A stretch of 9,759 bases of DNA, taken from Clostridiaceae bacterium. GTDB lineage: Bacteria; Bacillota; Clostridia; UMGS1883; JAAYMJ01. Positions 1-6,072 of this stretch are shown in pieces. The position numbers and the translations under genes were made by a program. A model generated the notes under the pieces. That model was given only the letters and a program-made list of their open reading frames with translations, did not search any database and was not told the DNA's origin. The first letter of the stretch is position 1, and each line of letters opens with the position of its first letter. The stretch spans positions 1 through 9,759 of the forward strand of contig JAAYMJ010000310.1 of NCBI GenBank assembly GCA_012521455.1. Reading direction: 5' to 3'.

Positions 1-16
1 CATGCAGCTTTACCAT
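1..16 (-). CDS. Start of a divergent gene of unknown function (partial, first five codons)
   Basis: On the minus strand an ATG at 16-14 opens a frame reading M-V-K-L-H before the window ends. Seven bases upstream of it is the purine-rich site AGAAAGGAAG (33 to 24), a good Shine-Dalgarno sequence. A consensus promoter and an attenuator-like terminator lie further upstream on the same strand, so the start fits a complete expression signal. Five residues are too few to assign a family, and the product is unknown. The gene is transcribed away from carA and shares the 343-base divergent control region with it. Confidence 0.5.
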
Positions 17-49
17 CTGTGCGCTTCCTTTCTAATCGTTTTTTGCAAT

Positions 50-83
50 AAAAAAACGCCGCGCAACAGATGTCGCACAGCGT
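50..83 (-). terminator. Intrinsic terminator inside the leader of the divergent gene (probable attenuator)
   Basis: Read on the minus strand, positions 83 to 56 fold into a 12-pair stem with no bulges. It opens with ACGC against GCGT, includes three G-U pairs, and closes on a four-base loop ATCT (71 to 68). Seven U residues follow (56 to 50, the first also closing the stem). The plus strand has no matching T-run on the other side, so the terminator works in the minus direction. It lies after the minus-strand promoter and before the ATG at 16, which is the position of an attenuator and not of an end-of-gene terminator. The 5' segments GCAAC (89-85) and AACAG (93-89) could each pair with the 3' arm (GTTGC at 67-63, CTGTT at 69-65), a weak candidate for antitermination. 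Confidence 0.75.
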
Positions 84-103
84 CGTTGCTGTTCACATTT
101 ATT

Positions 104-132
104 ATTATATTTTCTTCTTTGGCGTTTGTCAA
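104..132 (-). promoter_or_regulatory. Consensus SigA-type promoter for the divergent gene
   Basis: On the minus strand TTGACA lies at 132-127 and TATAAT at 109-104, separated by exactly 17 bases. Both hexamers are perfect matches to the housekeeping consensus. Transcription would begin near position 97, so the terminator stem at 83 starts only about 14 nt into the RNA. Expected output is high, with the terminator downstream as the likely control point. Confidence 0.75.
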
Positions 133-143
133 CTAGATTTTCA

Positions 144-166
144 AAATTTATATTTTTTGTAAATTT
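144..166. repeat. Short inverted repeat between the divergent promoters
   Basis: AAATTTA (144-150) and TAAATTT (160-166) form an inverted repeat with a 9-base centre. It lies in the AT-rich gap of about 100 bases between the two -35 boxes. It could be a regulator site or simply reflect base composition; nothing identifies a binding protein. I see nothing else supportable between 133 and 220. Confidence 0.25.
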
Positions 167-219
167 AGGCATAAACCTGCTTAAATGGACAAGCTGATTT
201 TGTTAGATTTTACATAGAA

Positions 220-258
220 AATTCATAATTATAATATTGACATGCATAATTATACGTT
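220..258 (+). promoter_or_regulatory. Tandem operator-like repeats, candidate ARG boxes (ArgR/AhrC)
   Basis: The 10-mer CATAATTATA occurs at 224-233 and again at 245-254, exactly 21 bp apart, so both copies face the same side of the helix. The 18-bp frames around them are 220-237 and 241-258, leaving three bases between them. ARG boxes bound by arginine repressors are known as imperfect 18-bp palindromes with an AT-rich centre, often in pairs spaced this way, and arginine control of carAB is well established in other bacteria. The second frame (CATGCATAATTATACGTT) resembles the Bacillus-type box fairly well; the first is weaker. The pair covers the -35 box and the spacer of the carA promoter, where a repressor would block RNA polymerase. 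Identity of the regulator is inference. Confidence 0.45.
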
Positions 259-265
259 GTATAAT
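237..265 (+). promoter_or_regulatory. Consensus SigA-type promoter of carA
   Basis: TTGACA (237-242) and TATAAT (260-265) are separated by exactly 17 bases, a perfect housekeeping promoter. Transcription should start near 272, giving a leader of about 88 nt before the carA start at 360. The two CATAATTATA repeats overlap this promoter. It is back to back with the equally perfect minus-strand promoter at 132-104. Confidence 0.8.
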
Positions 266-271
266 TTTTAA

Positions 272-359
272 AAGGGCTAAAAGTAAAAATTTTTGCAAAA
301 TTTTTTTACCCTTTTTTAGGGTGTTAGGGCCGTTTAGGTTATGTAAGGAGGTTGTTTCA
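272..359 (+). other. carA leader with competing small hairpins and Shine-Dalgarno site
   Basis: This is the presumed untranslated leader. An AT hairpin pairs 285-293 with 297-305. ACCCT (308-312) can pair with AGGGT (318-322) around five Ts. The first pairing partner can instead be taken by AAAAGGG (270-276, partly upstream of the predicted start) with CCCTTTT (309-315). No U-tract follows the second hairpin, so it is not a clear terminator, and I see no PyrR-type binding loop. The hexamer TTAGGG occurs at 316-321 and 324-329, with a TTTAGG variant at 333-338. AAGGAGGT at 345-352 is a strong ribosome binding site seven bases before the TTG at 360 and settles the carA start. Confidence 0.5.
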
Positions 360-1445
360 TTGAAGGCGTATTTAGTTTTGGCCGATGGCTCAGTTTTTGA
401 AGGTAAAGCCTTTGGTTATCCGAAAAACACAATTGGGGAACTTGTTTTTAATACTTCCATGACAGGTTATCAGGAAGTTTTGTCAGACCCTTCCTATTTT
501 GGCCAGATTGTTACCATGACCTATCCCTTAATAGGAAATTACGGGTGCAATTCTTTTGACGATGAGTCACAAAAGCCCCAATTGCTTGGCTTTGTTGTCC
601 GCACTTTTTGCAATGAGCCGTCAAATTTCAGGATGGATATTACAATAGATGAATATTTGAAGAAGCATGAAATTCCGGGGATTTATGATATTGATACCCG
701 CCAGATTACAAAAATTGTTCGAAATTACGGTGCTATGAACGCAGGCATCGTTTATGGCGAATTTTCTTTAAATGAACTATTGGGACAAATTAATAATTAC
801 AAAATCCAAAAGGCTGTAAGAAGCGTTACTTGCCAAAGCCCATATGTTGTATTTTCAAAAAACCGAAAATACAAGATTGGGCTTTTTGATTATGGAAGCA
901 AAAGGAATATTATAAATAGTTTGGTTGAGCGGGGCTGCGAGGTGACGGTGCTTCCCGCGTACACAAAGGCTAGGGATGTTTTAAACATGGGCTTTGACGG
1001 GATTATGCTTTCAAACGGGCCGGGGGACCCGGCGGAGTGCGTGGAAATTATCGAGGAGTTAAAAGTTATCGCACAAAGCAATATCCCAATATTCGGGATT
1101 TGCCTCGGGCACCAGCTTTTGGCCCTATCCCAGGGGGGAAAGCGCGAAAAGTTAAAATTCGGACATCATGGCGCAAACCACCCTGTGATGGATTTGGCAA
1201 CAAAGAAAGCCTATATCACAAGCCAAAACCACAATTACGCGATAGTCGCAGGCTCCCTTGACGAAAGCCGCGCAAAAGTTACCCACATCAGCTTAAACGA
1301 CCATACGGTGGAAGGGATTGAGTATAAAAACATAAACGCCTTTACGGTGCAGTTCCATCCCGAGGCTTGCGCGGGGCCGCAGGATACGGGGTTTTTGTTT
1401 GACAAATTCATGGAGCGCATAAAGGCTTACGCTGAAAAAAAGTAA
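360..1445 (+). CDS. carA: Carbamoyl-phosphate synthetase small (glutaminase) subunit CarA
   Basis: CarA hydrolyses glutamine and passes ammonia to CarB for carbamoyl phosphate, the precursor of arginine and pyrimidines; it acts in the cytoplasm. The protein has 361 residues, normal for the family. The N-terminal small-chain domain (about 1-150) carries the typical FNTSMTGYQEVLSDPSY and YPLIGNYG segments. A class I glutamine amidotransferase domain (about 170-355) follows, with the NGPGDP loop, nucleophile C248 in GICLGHQ, and the partners H333 and E335 in QFHPEA. These align with C269, H353 and E355 of the E. coli enzyme. The frame stays open upstream to 237, but TTG at 360 is chosen because AAGGAGGT lies seven bases before it, the family N-terminus begins here (KAYLVLADG), and the upstream stretch is the promoter. 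carB follows after 153 bases. Confidence 0.97.
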   Translation: MKAYLVLADGSVFEGKAFGYPKNTIGELVFNTSMTGYQEVLSDPSYFGQIVTMTYPLIGNYGCNSFDDESQKPQLLGFVVRTFCNEPSNFRMDITIDEYLKKHEIPGIYDIDTRQITKIVRNYGAMNAGIVYGEFSLNELLGQINNYKIQKAVRSVTCQSPYVVFSKNRKYKIGLFDYGSKRNIINSLVERGCEVTVLPAYTKARDVLNMGFDGIMLSNGPGDPAECVEIIEELKVIAQSNIPIFGICLGHQLLALSQGGKREKLKFGHHGANHPVMDLATKKAYITSQNHNYAIVAGSLDESRAKVTHISLNDHTVEGIEYKNINAFTVQFHPEACAGPQDTGFLFDKFMERIKAYAEKK

Positions 1446-1598
1446 AAAGGGTAAATTAAATAAATTAAGGAAAAAACTTGACAAGCACATAAAGAACGGT
1501 TTAGACGCAAAAGGCATTTACGGATAATTAGATAAAAACAGATAACGCAGTTTTTGGTTTAGTTTGAATTGAAATTTTAGCAGAAAGGGTTGAGGGAA
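1446..1598 (+). other. carA-carB intergenic spacer
   Basis: This AT-rich gap of 153 bases has no strong terminator hairpin, so carA and carB are probably cotranscribed. A TTGACA at 1478-1483 has no acceptable -10 box at the right distance. In the frame one base ahead of carA, 1423-1527 stays open and reads as a lysine-rich tail, joined to carA by a run of seven As (1435-1441); I do not call it coding. The carB Shine-Dalgarno site AAAGGG is at 1584-1589. Confidence 0.5.
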
Positions 1599-4500
1599 TT
1601 GCCGAAAAATCCGGATATTAAAAAGACACTGGTTATTGGCTCGGGCCCCATTGTTATCGGGCAGGCGGCGGAATTTGACTACTCGGGGACACAGGCCTGC
1701 AAGGCTCTTCGTGAAGAAGGGATTGAGGTGGTTTTGATAAACTCAAACCCCGCCACAATCATGACCGACAAAAACATGGCGGACAAAATCTACATTGAGC
1801 CCATCACTGTTGAAGTGGTGGAAAAAATCATTGAGATTGAGCGCCCTGACAGTATCCTTCCCACTTTGGGGGGGCAGACGGGGCTAAATACCGCCATGGA
1901 ACTTTATGAGCGGGGGATTTTGGATAAATACAATGTTAAGCTTTTAGGGGCAAAACCTGAAACAATAAAGAAGGCGGAAGACAGGGGGGCGTTTAAGGAA
2001 TGCATGGAAAGCATAAACCAGCCCTTAATACCCTCCGTTGTGGTTACAAGCATTGAAGAAGCCCTTGAGTTTGCGAAAGAGCAAGGCTATCCATTGGTAG
2101 TAAGGCCCGCCTATACCCTGGGGGGTTCTGGGGGCGGGATTGCCCACAGCGAGGCTGAGCTTAAAAAGATTTTATCCAACGCATTGAAGCTTTCCCGTGT
2201 GGGGCAAAGCCTCATTGAAAAGTGTATTGCGGGCTGGAAGGAAATTGAGTTTGAGGTAATGCGGGATAGCCGCGACAATAAAATTGTAGTCTGCGGCATG
2301 GAAAATGTGGACCCTGTGGGGATACATACGGGGGACTCCATTGTGGTGGCGCCCTGCCAGACTTTGGCGGATAAGGAGTATCAGATGTTAAGAAGCGCGG
2401 CGCTTTCAATCGTGTCCGCCCTTGGGATTGAGGGGGGCTGCAACGTGCAGCTGGCGCTGTCCACCGACAGCTTTGAATATGCGGTAATTGAAGTAAACCC
2501 CCGTGTTTCAAGGTCGTCAGCCCTTGCTTCAAAGGCGACGGGGTATCCTATCGCGAAAGTCGCGGCAAAAATCGCAATAGGCTATACTTTGGATGAGATT
2601 GAAAACGCGGTTACTAAAAAGACCTGCGCCTGCTTTGAGCCGTCAATTGATTACTGCGTAATAAAGTTTCCCAAATTCCCCTTTGACAAGTTTGTCTACG
2701 CAAAAAGAAACCTCGGTACCCAGATGAAGGCGACGGGGGAAGTTATGGCGATAGGCACCAGCTTTGAAATGGCGCTAATGAAAGCGGTGCGCTCCATTGA
2801 GCGGAAAATTGACACATTGGAAATCGCTGAGTTTAAAAAGCTTTCTAACGCCGAATTAAAGCGGGCGATTTTGGAAGCAAACGACGACAGGATTTTCCTA
2901 GTGTATGAAGCCCTAAAGCGGGGGATTACGGTCAGGGAATTAAACAGCCTTACAAAAATTGACCCCTTCTTTTTAAGTAAGCTTGTAAACTTAATTGAAG
3001 TGGAAGATGAAATTAAGAATAACTTTAATGAAGAAGTATACAAGAAGGCCCTAAATTTGGGCTTTACAAACAAGACCATAGAAAGGCTTTCAGGGAAGAA
3101 AATTGAAAACAAAAGGTATGCCTCATTTAAGATGGTTGACACCTGCGCCGGGGAATTTGAGGCGGTAACACCATATTATTATTCCACATATGATGAAGAA
3201 AACGAATCCGTGCCTTCTGATAAAAAGAAGGTTTTGGTTATAGGTTCAGGCCCCATCAGGATAGGGCAGGGGATTGAGTTTGACTACTGCACGGTGCATT
3301 CGGTTTGGGCCTTAAAAGAGGCAGGGTATGAGGCGATTATCGCAAATAACAACCCCGAAACCGTGTCAACGGACTTTGACACCGCGGATAAGCTTTACTT
3401 TGACCCCCTTTGTGAGGACGATATTGACAATATCATAGAAACTGAAAAGCCCGACGGCGTTATAGTGCAGTTTGGCGGGCAGACGGCGATAAAACTTGCA
3501 AAACACCTTCATGAAAGAGGGGTAAAGATTTTAGGAACGCAGTTTGAAATGATTGACGCGGCGGAAGACAGAAAGCGCTTTGACGCCATTTTGGAAAAGT
3601 GCAATATCCCGCGCCCGAAGGGGGCTACCGCCTTTACCATTGACGAGGCGGTACAAATCGCGGAAACCTTGGGCTATCCTGTGCTATTGCGGCCAAGTTA
3701 TGTACTGGGCGGGCAGAACATGATTATTGCGTACAGCAAGGCCGATGTTTTGGAATATATGAACATAATTTTAAGAAGCGGCATTGAAAACCCCGTTTTA
3801 ATTGATAAATACCTCATGGGAATGGAAGCTGAAGTTGACGCCATTTGCGACGGCACCGACGTGTTAATCCCCGGAATTATGGAACACATTGAGCGCGCGG
3901 GGGTTCACTCCGGGGACTCCATTTCCGTATATCCCCCCCAGACCTTAACTGAAAAAGAAAAGGAAACAATCATTGAATATACCCGGATTCTTGCAAAAGA
4001 AATGAATGTAATCGGGATGGTAAATATCCAATATGTTATATATAAAGGAACGGTTTACGTAATTGAGGTAAACCCACGCTCCTCCCGGACGGTTCCCTAT
4101 ATCAGCAAGGTAACGGGAATTCCCGTGATTAAGCTTGCCACCATGTGCATGCTGGGCAAAAAAATCCCCGAGATGGGGTATAACTACGGCTTATACAAGG
4201 AAAACGGGTATGTGGCGGTAAAGGTTCCTGTATTCTCCTTCTCAAAACTAGATGATGTTGACGTACATCTAGGCCCTGAGATGAAATCAACGGGTGAAGT
4301 TTTGGGGATTGCAAAAAAATTTGAGGAAGCGCTGCAAAAAGGATTGTGCGCCGCAGGGTTTAAGCTTAATAAAGGCGGGAAAGTCCTCTTTACCGTAAGG
4401 GACATTGACAAGGAAGAGCTTTTGCCCGTGGCAAGGAAATTCCAAGAGTTAAACTTTGAGCTATACGCCACAGGCGGGACCAAGAAATTTTTGGAAGAAC

Positions 4501-4772
4501 ACGGGATTTCCGCTAAATATGTCAAGAAAATCAGGGAAGGTGACGATAATATTTTAGACATAATCCCCCAAATGGATTATGTAATTAGCACCTCCGCCGG
4601 GAATAAAACCCCGGAAAGGGATAGTGTCAAAATACGTCGGAAAACGGTGGAATGTCAGGTTCCGTGCTTAACTTCTATCGATACTGCCAAAGCTTTATGC
4701 AAAAGTTTAGATAATAATTGTGCAACTTTTGAGTTAGAAATGGTTGATATTACATCAATAGATGTGGTATAA
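1599..4772 (+). CDS. carB: Carbamoyl-phosphate synthetase large subunit CarB
   Basis: CarB makes carbamoyl phosphate from bicarbonate, ammonia supplied by CarA, and two ATP. The 1057-residue protein is full length. It shows the internal duplication of the family: GSGPIVIGQAAEFDYSG near the N-terminus and GSGPIRIGQGIEFDY from about residue 549. The first ATP-grasp (carboxyphosphate) half carries E298, N300 and R302 in EVNPRVSRS, matching E. coli E299, N301 and R303. The second (carbamoyl phosphate) half carries the equivalent EVNPRSSR at E823, N825 and R827. An oligomerisation region lies between the halves. The last 130 residues are an MGS-like allosteric domain with LYATGGT and VKKIREG, where UMP and other effectors bind in relatives. 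TTG at 1599 is preferred over TTG at 1590 because AAAGGG (1584-1589) is nine bases before it and touches the earlier codon, and because MPKNPDIKK aligns with the family start MPKRTDIK. The final codons double as a promoter for the next operon. Confidence 0.97.
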   Translation: MPKNPDIKKTLVIGSGPIVIGQAAEFDYSGTQACKALREEGIEVVLINSNPATIMTDKNMADKIYIEPITVEVVEKIIEIERPDSILPTLGGQTGLNTAMELYERGILDKYNVKLLGAKPETIKKAEDRGAFKECMESINQPLIPSVVVTSIEEALEFAKEQGYPLVVRPAYTLGGSGGGIAHSEAELKKILSNALKLSRVGQSLIEKCIAGWKEIEFEVMRDSRDNKIVVCGMENVDPVGIHTGDSIVVAPCQTLADKEYQMLRSAALSIVSALGIEGGCNVQLALSTDSFEYAVIEVNPRVSRSSALASKATGYPIAKVAAKIAIGYTLDEIENAVTKKTCACFEPSIDYCVIKFPKFPFDKFVYAKRNLGTQMKATGEVMAIGTSFEMALMKAVRSIERKIDTLEIAEFKKLSNAELKRAILEANDDRIFLVYEALKRGITVRELNSLTKIDPFFLSKLVNLIEVEDEIKNNFNEEVYKKALNLGFTNKTIERLSGKKIENKRYASFKMVDTCAGEFEAVTPYYYSTYDEENESVPSDKKKVLVIGSGPIRIGQGIEFDYCTVHSVWALKEAGYEAIIANNNPETVSTDFDTADKLYFDPLCEDDIDNIIETEKPDGVIVQFGGQTAIKLAKHLHERGVKILGTQFEMIDAAEDRKRFDAILEKCNIPRPKGATAFTIDEAVQIAETLGYPVLLRPSYVLGGQNMIIAYSKADVLEYMNIILRSGIENPVLIDKYLMGMEAEVDAICDGTDVLIPGIMEHIERAGVHSGDSISVYPPQTLTEKEKETIIEYTRILAKEMNVIGMVNIQYVIYKGTVYVIEVNPRSSRTVPYISKVTGIPVIKLATMCMLGKKIPEMGYNYGLYKENGYVAVKVPVFSFSKLDDVDVHLGPEMKSTGEVLGIAKKFEEALQKGLCAAGFKLNKGGKVLFTVRDIDKEELLPVARKFQELNFELYATGGTKKFLEEHGISAKYVKKIREGDDNILDIIPQMDYVISTSAGNKTPERDSVKIRRKTVECQVPCLTSIDTAKALCKSLDNNCATFELEMVDITSIDVV

Positions 4773-4773
4773 T
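4744..4773 (+). promoter_or_regulatory. Extended -10 promoter within the 3' end of carB, driving the glt operon
   Basis: TTGATA (4744-4749) and TATAAT (4768-4773) are 18 bases apart, and the -10 box is preceded by TG one base upstream (TGGTATAAT), making it an extended -10. The TATAAT overlaps the carB stop codon. The carB codons here become noticeably AT-rich, encoding a tail (EMVDITSIDVV) that need not be conserved. Transcription would start near 4780, about 180 nt before the gene at 4963. No equally good promoter is visible between the hairpin and that gene. Confidence 0.65.
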
Positions 4774-4779
4774 TATATT

Positions 4780-4962
4780 TCAAACAAAATTTAGACAAAA
4801 AATTTAATAGCATAAACACAATGATGTGTCTATAAAACATACTAAGGCGTTTTGCTTTTAAAACAGGGCTGTTTTAATGAAAAAGCAAAGGCCTTGGGGG
4901 TATGTTTTTTAGGCACATTTTTTTTATCTGTTTGGTAATTTTTTTAGATTGGGGGATTTAAA
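4780..4962 (+). other. Long structured 5' leader of the glt operon
   Basis: The presumed untranslated RNA contains alternative pairings. ACACA (4816-4820) can pair with TGTGT (4825-4829) around ATGA. TAGACA (4792-4797) can instead pair with TGTCTA (4827-4832). Both use bases that also form the 5' arm of the big hairpin starting at 4824, so the three folds exclude one another, the usual logic of an attenuator. I do not recognise a known riboswitch class, and there is no T-box sequence. The ribosome binding site is a weak GGGGGA (4951-4956) six bases before the ATG. Confidence 0.4.
4824..4925 (+). terminator. Very long hairpin with two U-tracts between carB and the glt operon
   Basis: Arms 4824-4842 and 4900-4918 pair in one register over 19 positions, with a single T-T mismatch (4833/4909) and one G-U pair. 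Inside are AAGGC (4844-4848) with GCCTT (4891-4895), ten pairs between 4850-4859 and 4881-4890, and a tip AAAACA/TGTTTT (4860-4865/4870-4875) with loop GGGC. T-runs lie at 4905-4910 and 4918-4925. It can end carB transcripts, and because a promoter lies upstream of it at 4744-4773 it can also attenuate the glt operon. The size is well above a normal intrinsic terminator, so a small palindromic repeat element is another possibility. Confidence 0.7.
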
Positions 4963-6072
4963 ATGATTAAAAGAGAAGGGGAAATCAGGATTCCGTCAGG
5001 ATGTGCCATATGTGGCTTTATTAATAAAAGCGGCAAAAAGGTATCCGGCGATGTAATCGTTAAATCCATTTCCTATATGCACGACAGGTCAAACGGGCTT
5101 GGCGGCGGGTTTGCCGGGTACGGTATTTATCCTGAATACAAGGACTTATATGCCTTTCATATCTTTTTTGAGGATTTAAACGCAAGGGTTGAAACCGAAA
5201 GGTTTTTGGAAAAGTATTTTGACATTGTGAACTTAAGCAGGATCCCTGTTAAAAAGGTTAAATCCATAACCGACTCACCGCTAATCTGGCGCTACTTTGT
5301 GGAGCCCATTTCCACAAAGCTTGCGGCAAGCCAGCTGGATGAAAAGGAATATGTGGTGCAGAAGGTTTTAAAAATCAACTCGGACATAAAAGGGGCCTAT
5401 GTGTTTTCTTCAGGGAAAAACATGGGCGTGTTTAAGGCGGTGGGGTTCCCTGAGGATATCGGGGAATTTTACAGGCTGGAAGAATATGAGGGGTACATGT
5501 GGACCGCACATGGAAGGTATCCTACAAACACCCCCGGCTGGTGGGGCGGGGCGCACCCCTTTGCGCTACTTGACCATACCATTGTTCACAACGGGGAAAT
5601 TTCCTCCTATGACGCCAACCGCCGTTTCGTTGAAATGTTCGGGTATGTATGCACCCTTTTGACGGATACGGAAGTTATAACATATATATTTGACTATCTC
5701 ACACGTAGGCAAAACCTTTCATATACAGATGTGGCAAACATTATCGCGGCGCCCTTTTGGGAGCATATTGAAAGGATGGAGCCAAATCAAAGGGAAAAAT
5801 TCAAGTTTTTCAGAAACACTTTCTCAAGCCTCTTAATCACAGGGCCGTTCTCAATCCTGGTTGGCTTTGAAGGGGGCTTGATGGCGCTAAACGACAGGCT
5901 AAAATTACGCTCAATGGTTGCAGCGGAAAAAGATGATACTTTATATGTGGCAAGCGAGGAATGCGCAATCAGGGCAATCTGCCCCGATGTGGACAAAATC
6001 TGGTCCCCGAAGGGCGGCGAGCCCATAATTGCGACCCTCTATGAAAAGGAAGGTGCGAGCATATGCCGATAA
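4963..6072 (+). CDS. Glutamate synthase amidotransferase subunit (class II glutaminase, stand-alone GltB1 type)
   Basis: This 369-residue protein corresponds to the N-terminal glutaminase domain of bacterial GltB, encoded here as a separate subunit as in archaea. It should hydrolyse glutamine and pass ammonia to the FMN subunit encoded next. Class II (Ntn) residues are visible by alignment: candidate nucleophile C14 in PSGCAICG, R185 in HGRYPTNT, N210-G211 in HNGEI, and D235 in LLTDTE. C14 is not next to the initiator Met, so a 13-residue propeptide (MIKREGEIRIPSG) must be cleaved to expose it, as in GltB. The long stretch between C14 and R185, with MHDRSNGLGGGFAGYGIYPE, is typical of the glutamate synthase type and unlike PurF or AsnB. 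The ATG at 4963 follows a weak GGGGGA. The end overlaps the next gene by 10 bases, suggesting translational coupling. Confidence 0.88.
   Translation: MIKREGEIRIPSGCAICGFINKSGKKVSGDVIVKSISYMHDRSNGLGGGFAGYGIYPEYKDLYAFHIFFEDLNARVETERFLEKYFDIVNLSRIPVKKVKSITDSPLIWRYFVEPISTKLAASQLDEKEYVVQKVLKINSDIKGAYVFSSGKNMGVFKAVGFPEDIGEFYRLEEYEGYMWTAHGRYPTNTPGWWGGAHPFALLDHTIVHNGEISSYDANRRFVEMFGYVCTLLTDTEVITYIFDYLTRRQNLSYTDVANIIAAPFWEHIERMEPNQREKFKFFRNTFSSLLITGPFSILVGFEGGLMALNDRLKLRSMVAAEKDDTLYVASEECAIRAICPDVDKIWSPKGGEPIIATLYEKEGASICR

Noticed and set aside
318..332. AGGGTGTTAGGGCCG in the carA leader, partly like the T-box core
   Set aside because: Only AGGGTG and a later CCG match, the leader is far too short for a T-box stem I, and no terminator/antiterminator pair follows.
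341..346. ATG followed at once by TAA just before carA, a start-stop element
   Set aside because: It has no convincing ribosome site and overlaps the carA Shine-Dalgarno sequence; most likely chance.
237..359. In-frame upstream extension of carA from TTG 237
   Set aside because: That TTG is the -35 box of a perfect promoter, the added 41 residues do not resemble CarA, and AAGGAGGT (345-352) points to TTG 360.
1478..1506. Possible internal promoter between carA and carB (TTGACA)
   Set aside because: The best -10 at the right spacing is TTTAGA, only three of six matches.
2696..3142. 148-codon open frame on the minus strand inside carB
   Set aside because: It lies opposite conserved CarB coding sequence, has no family resemblance and no own expression signals; it is a shadow of carB.
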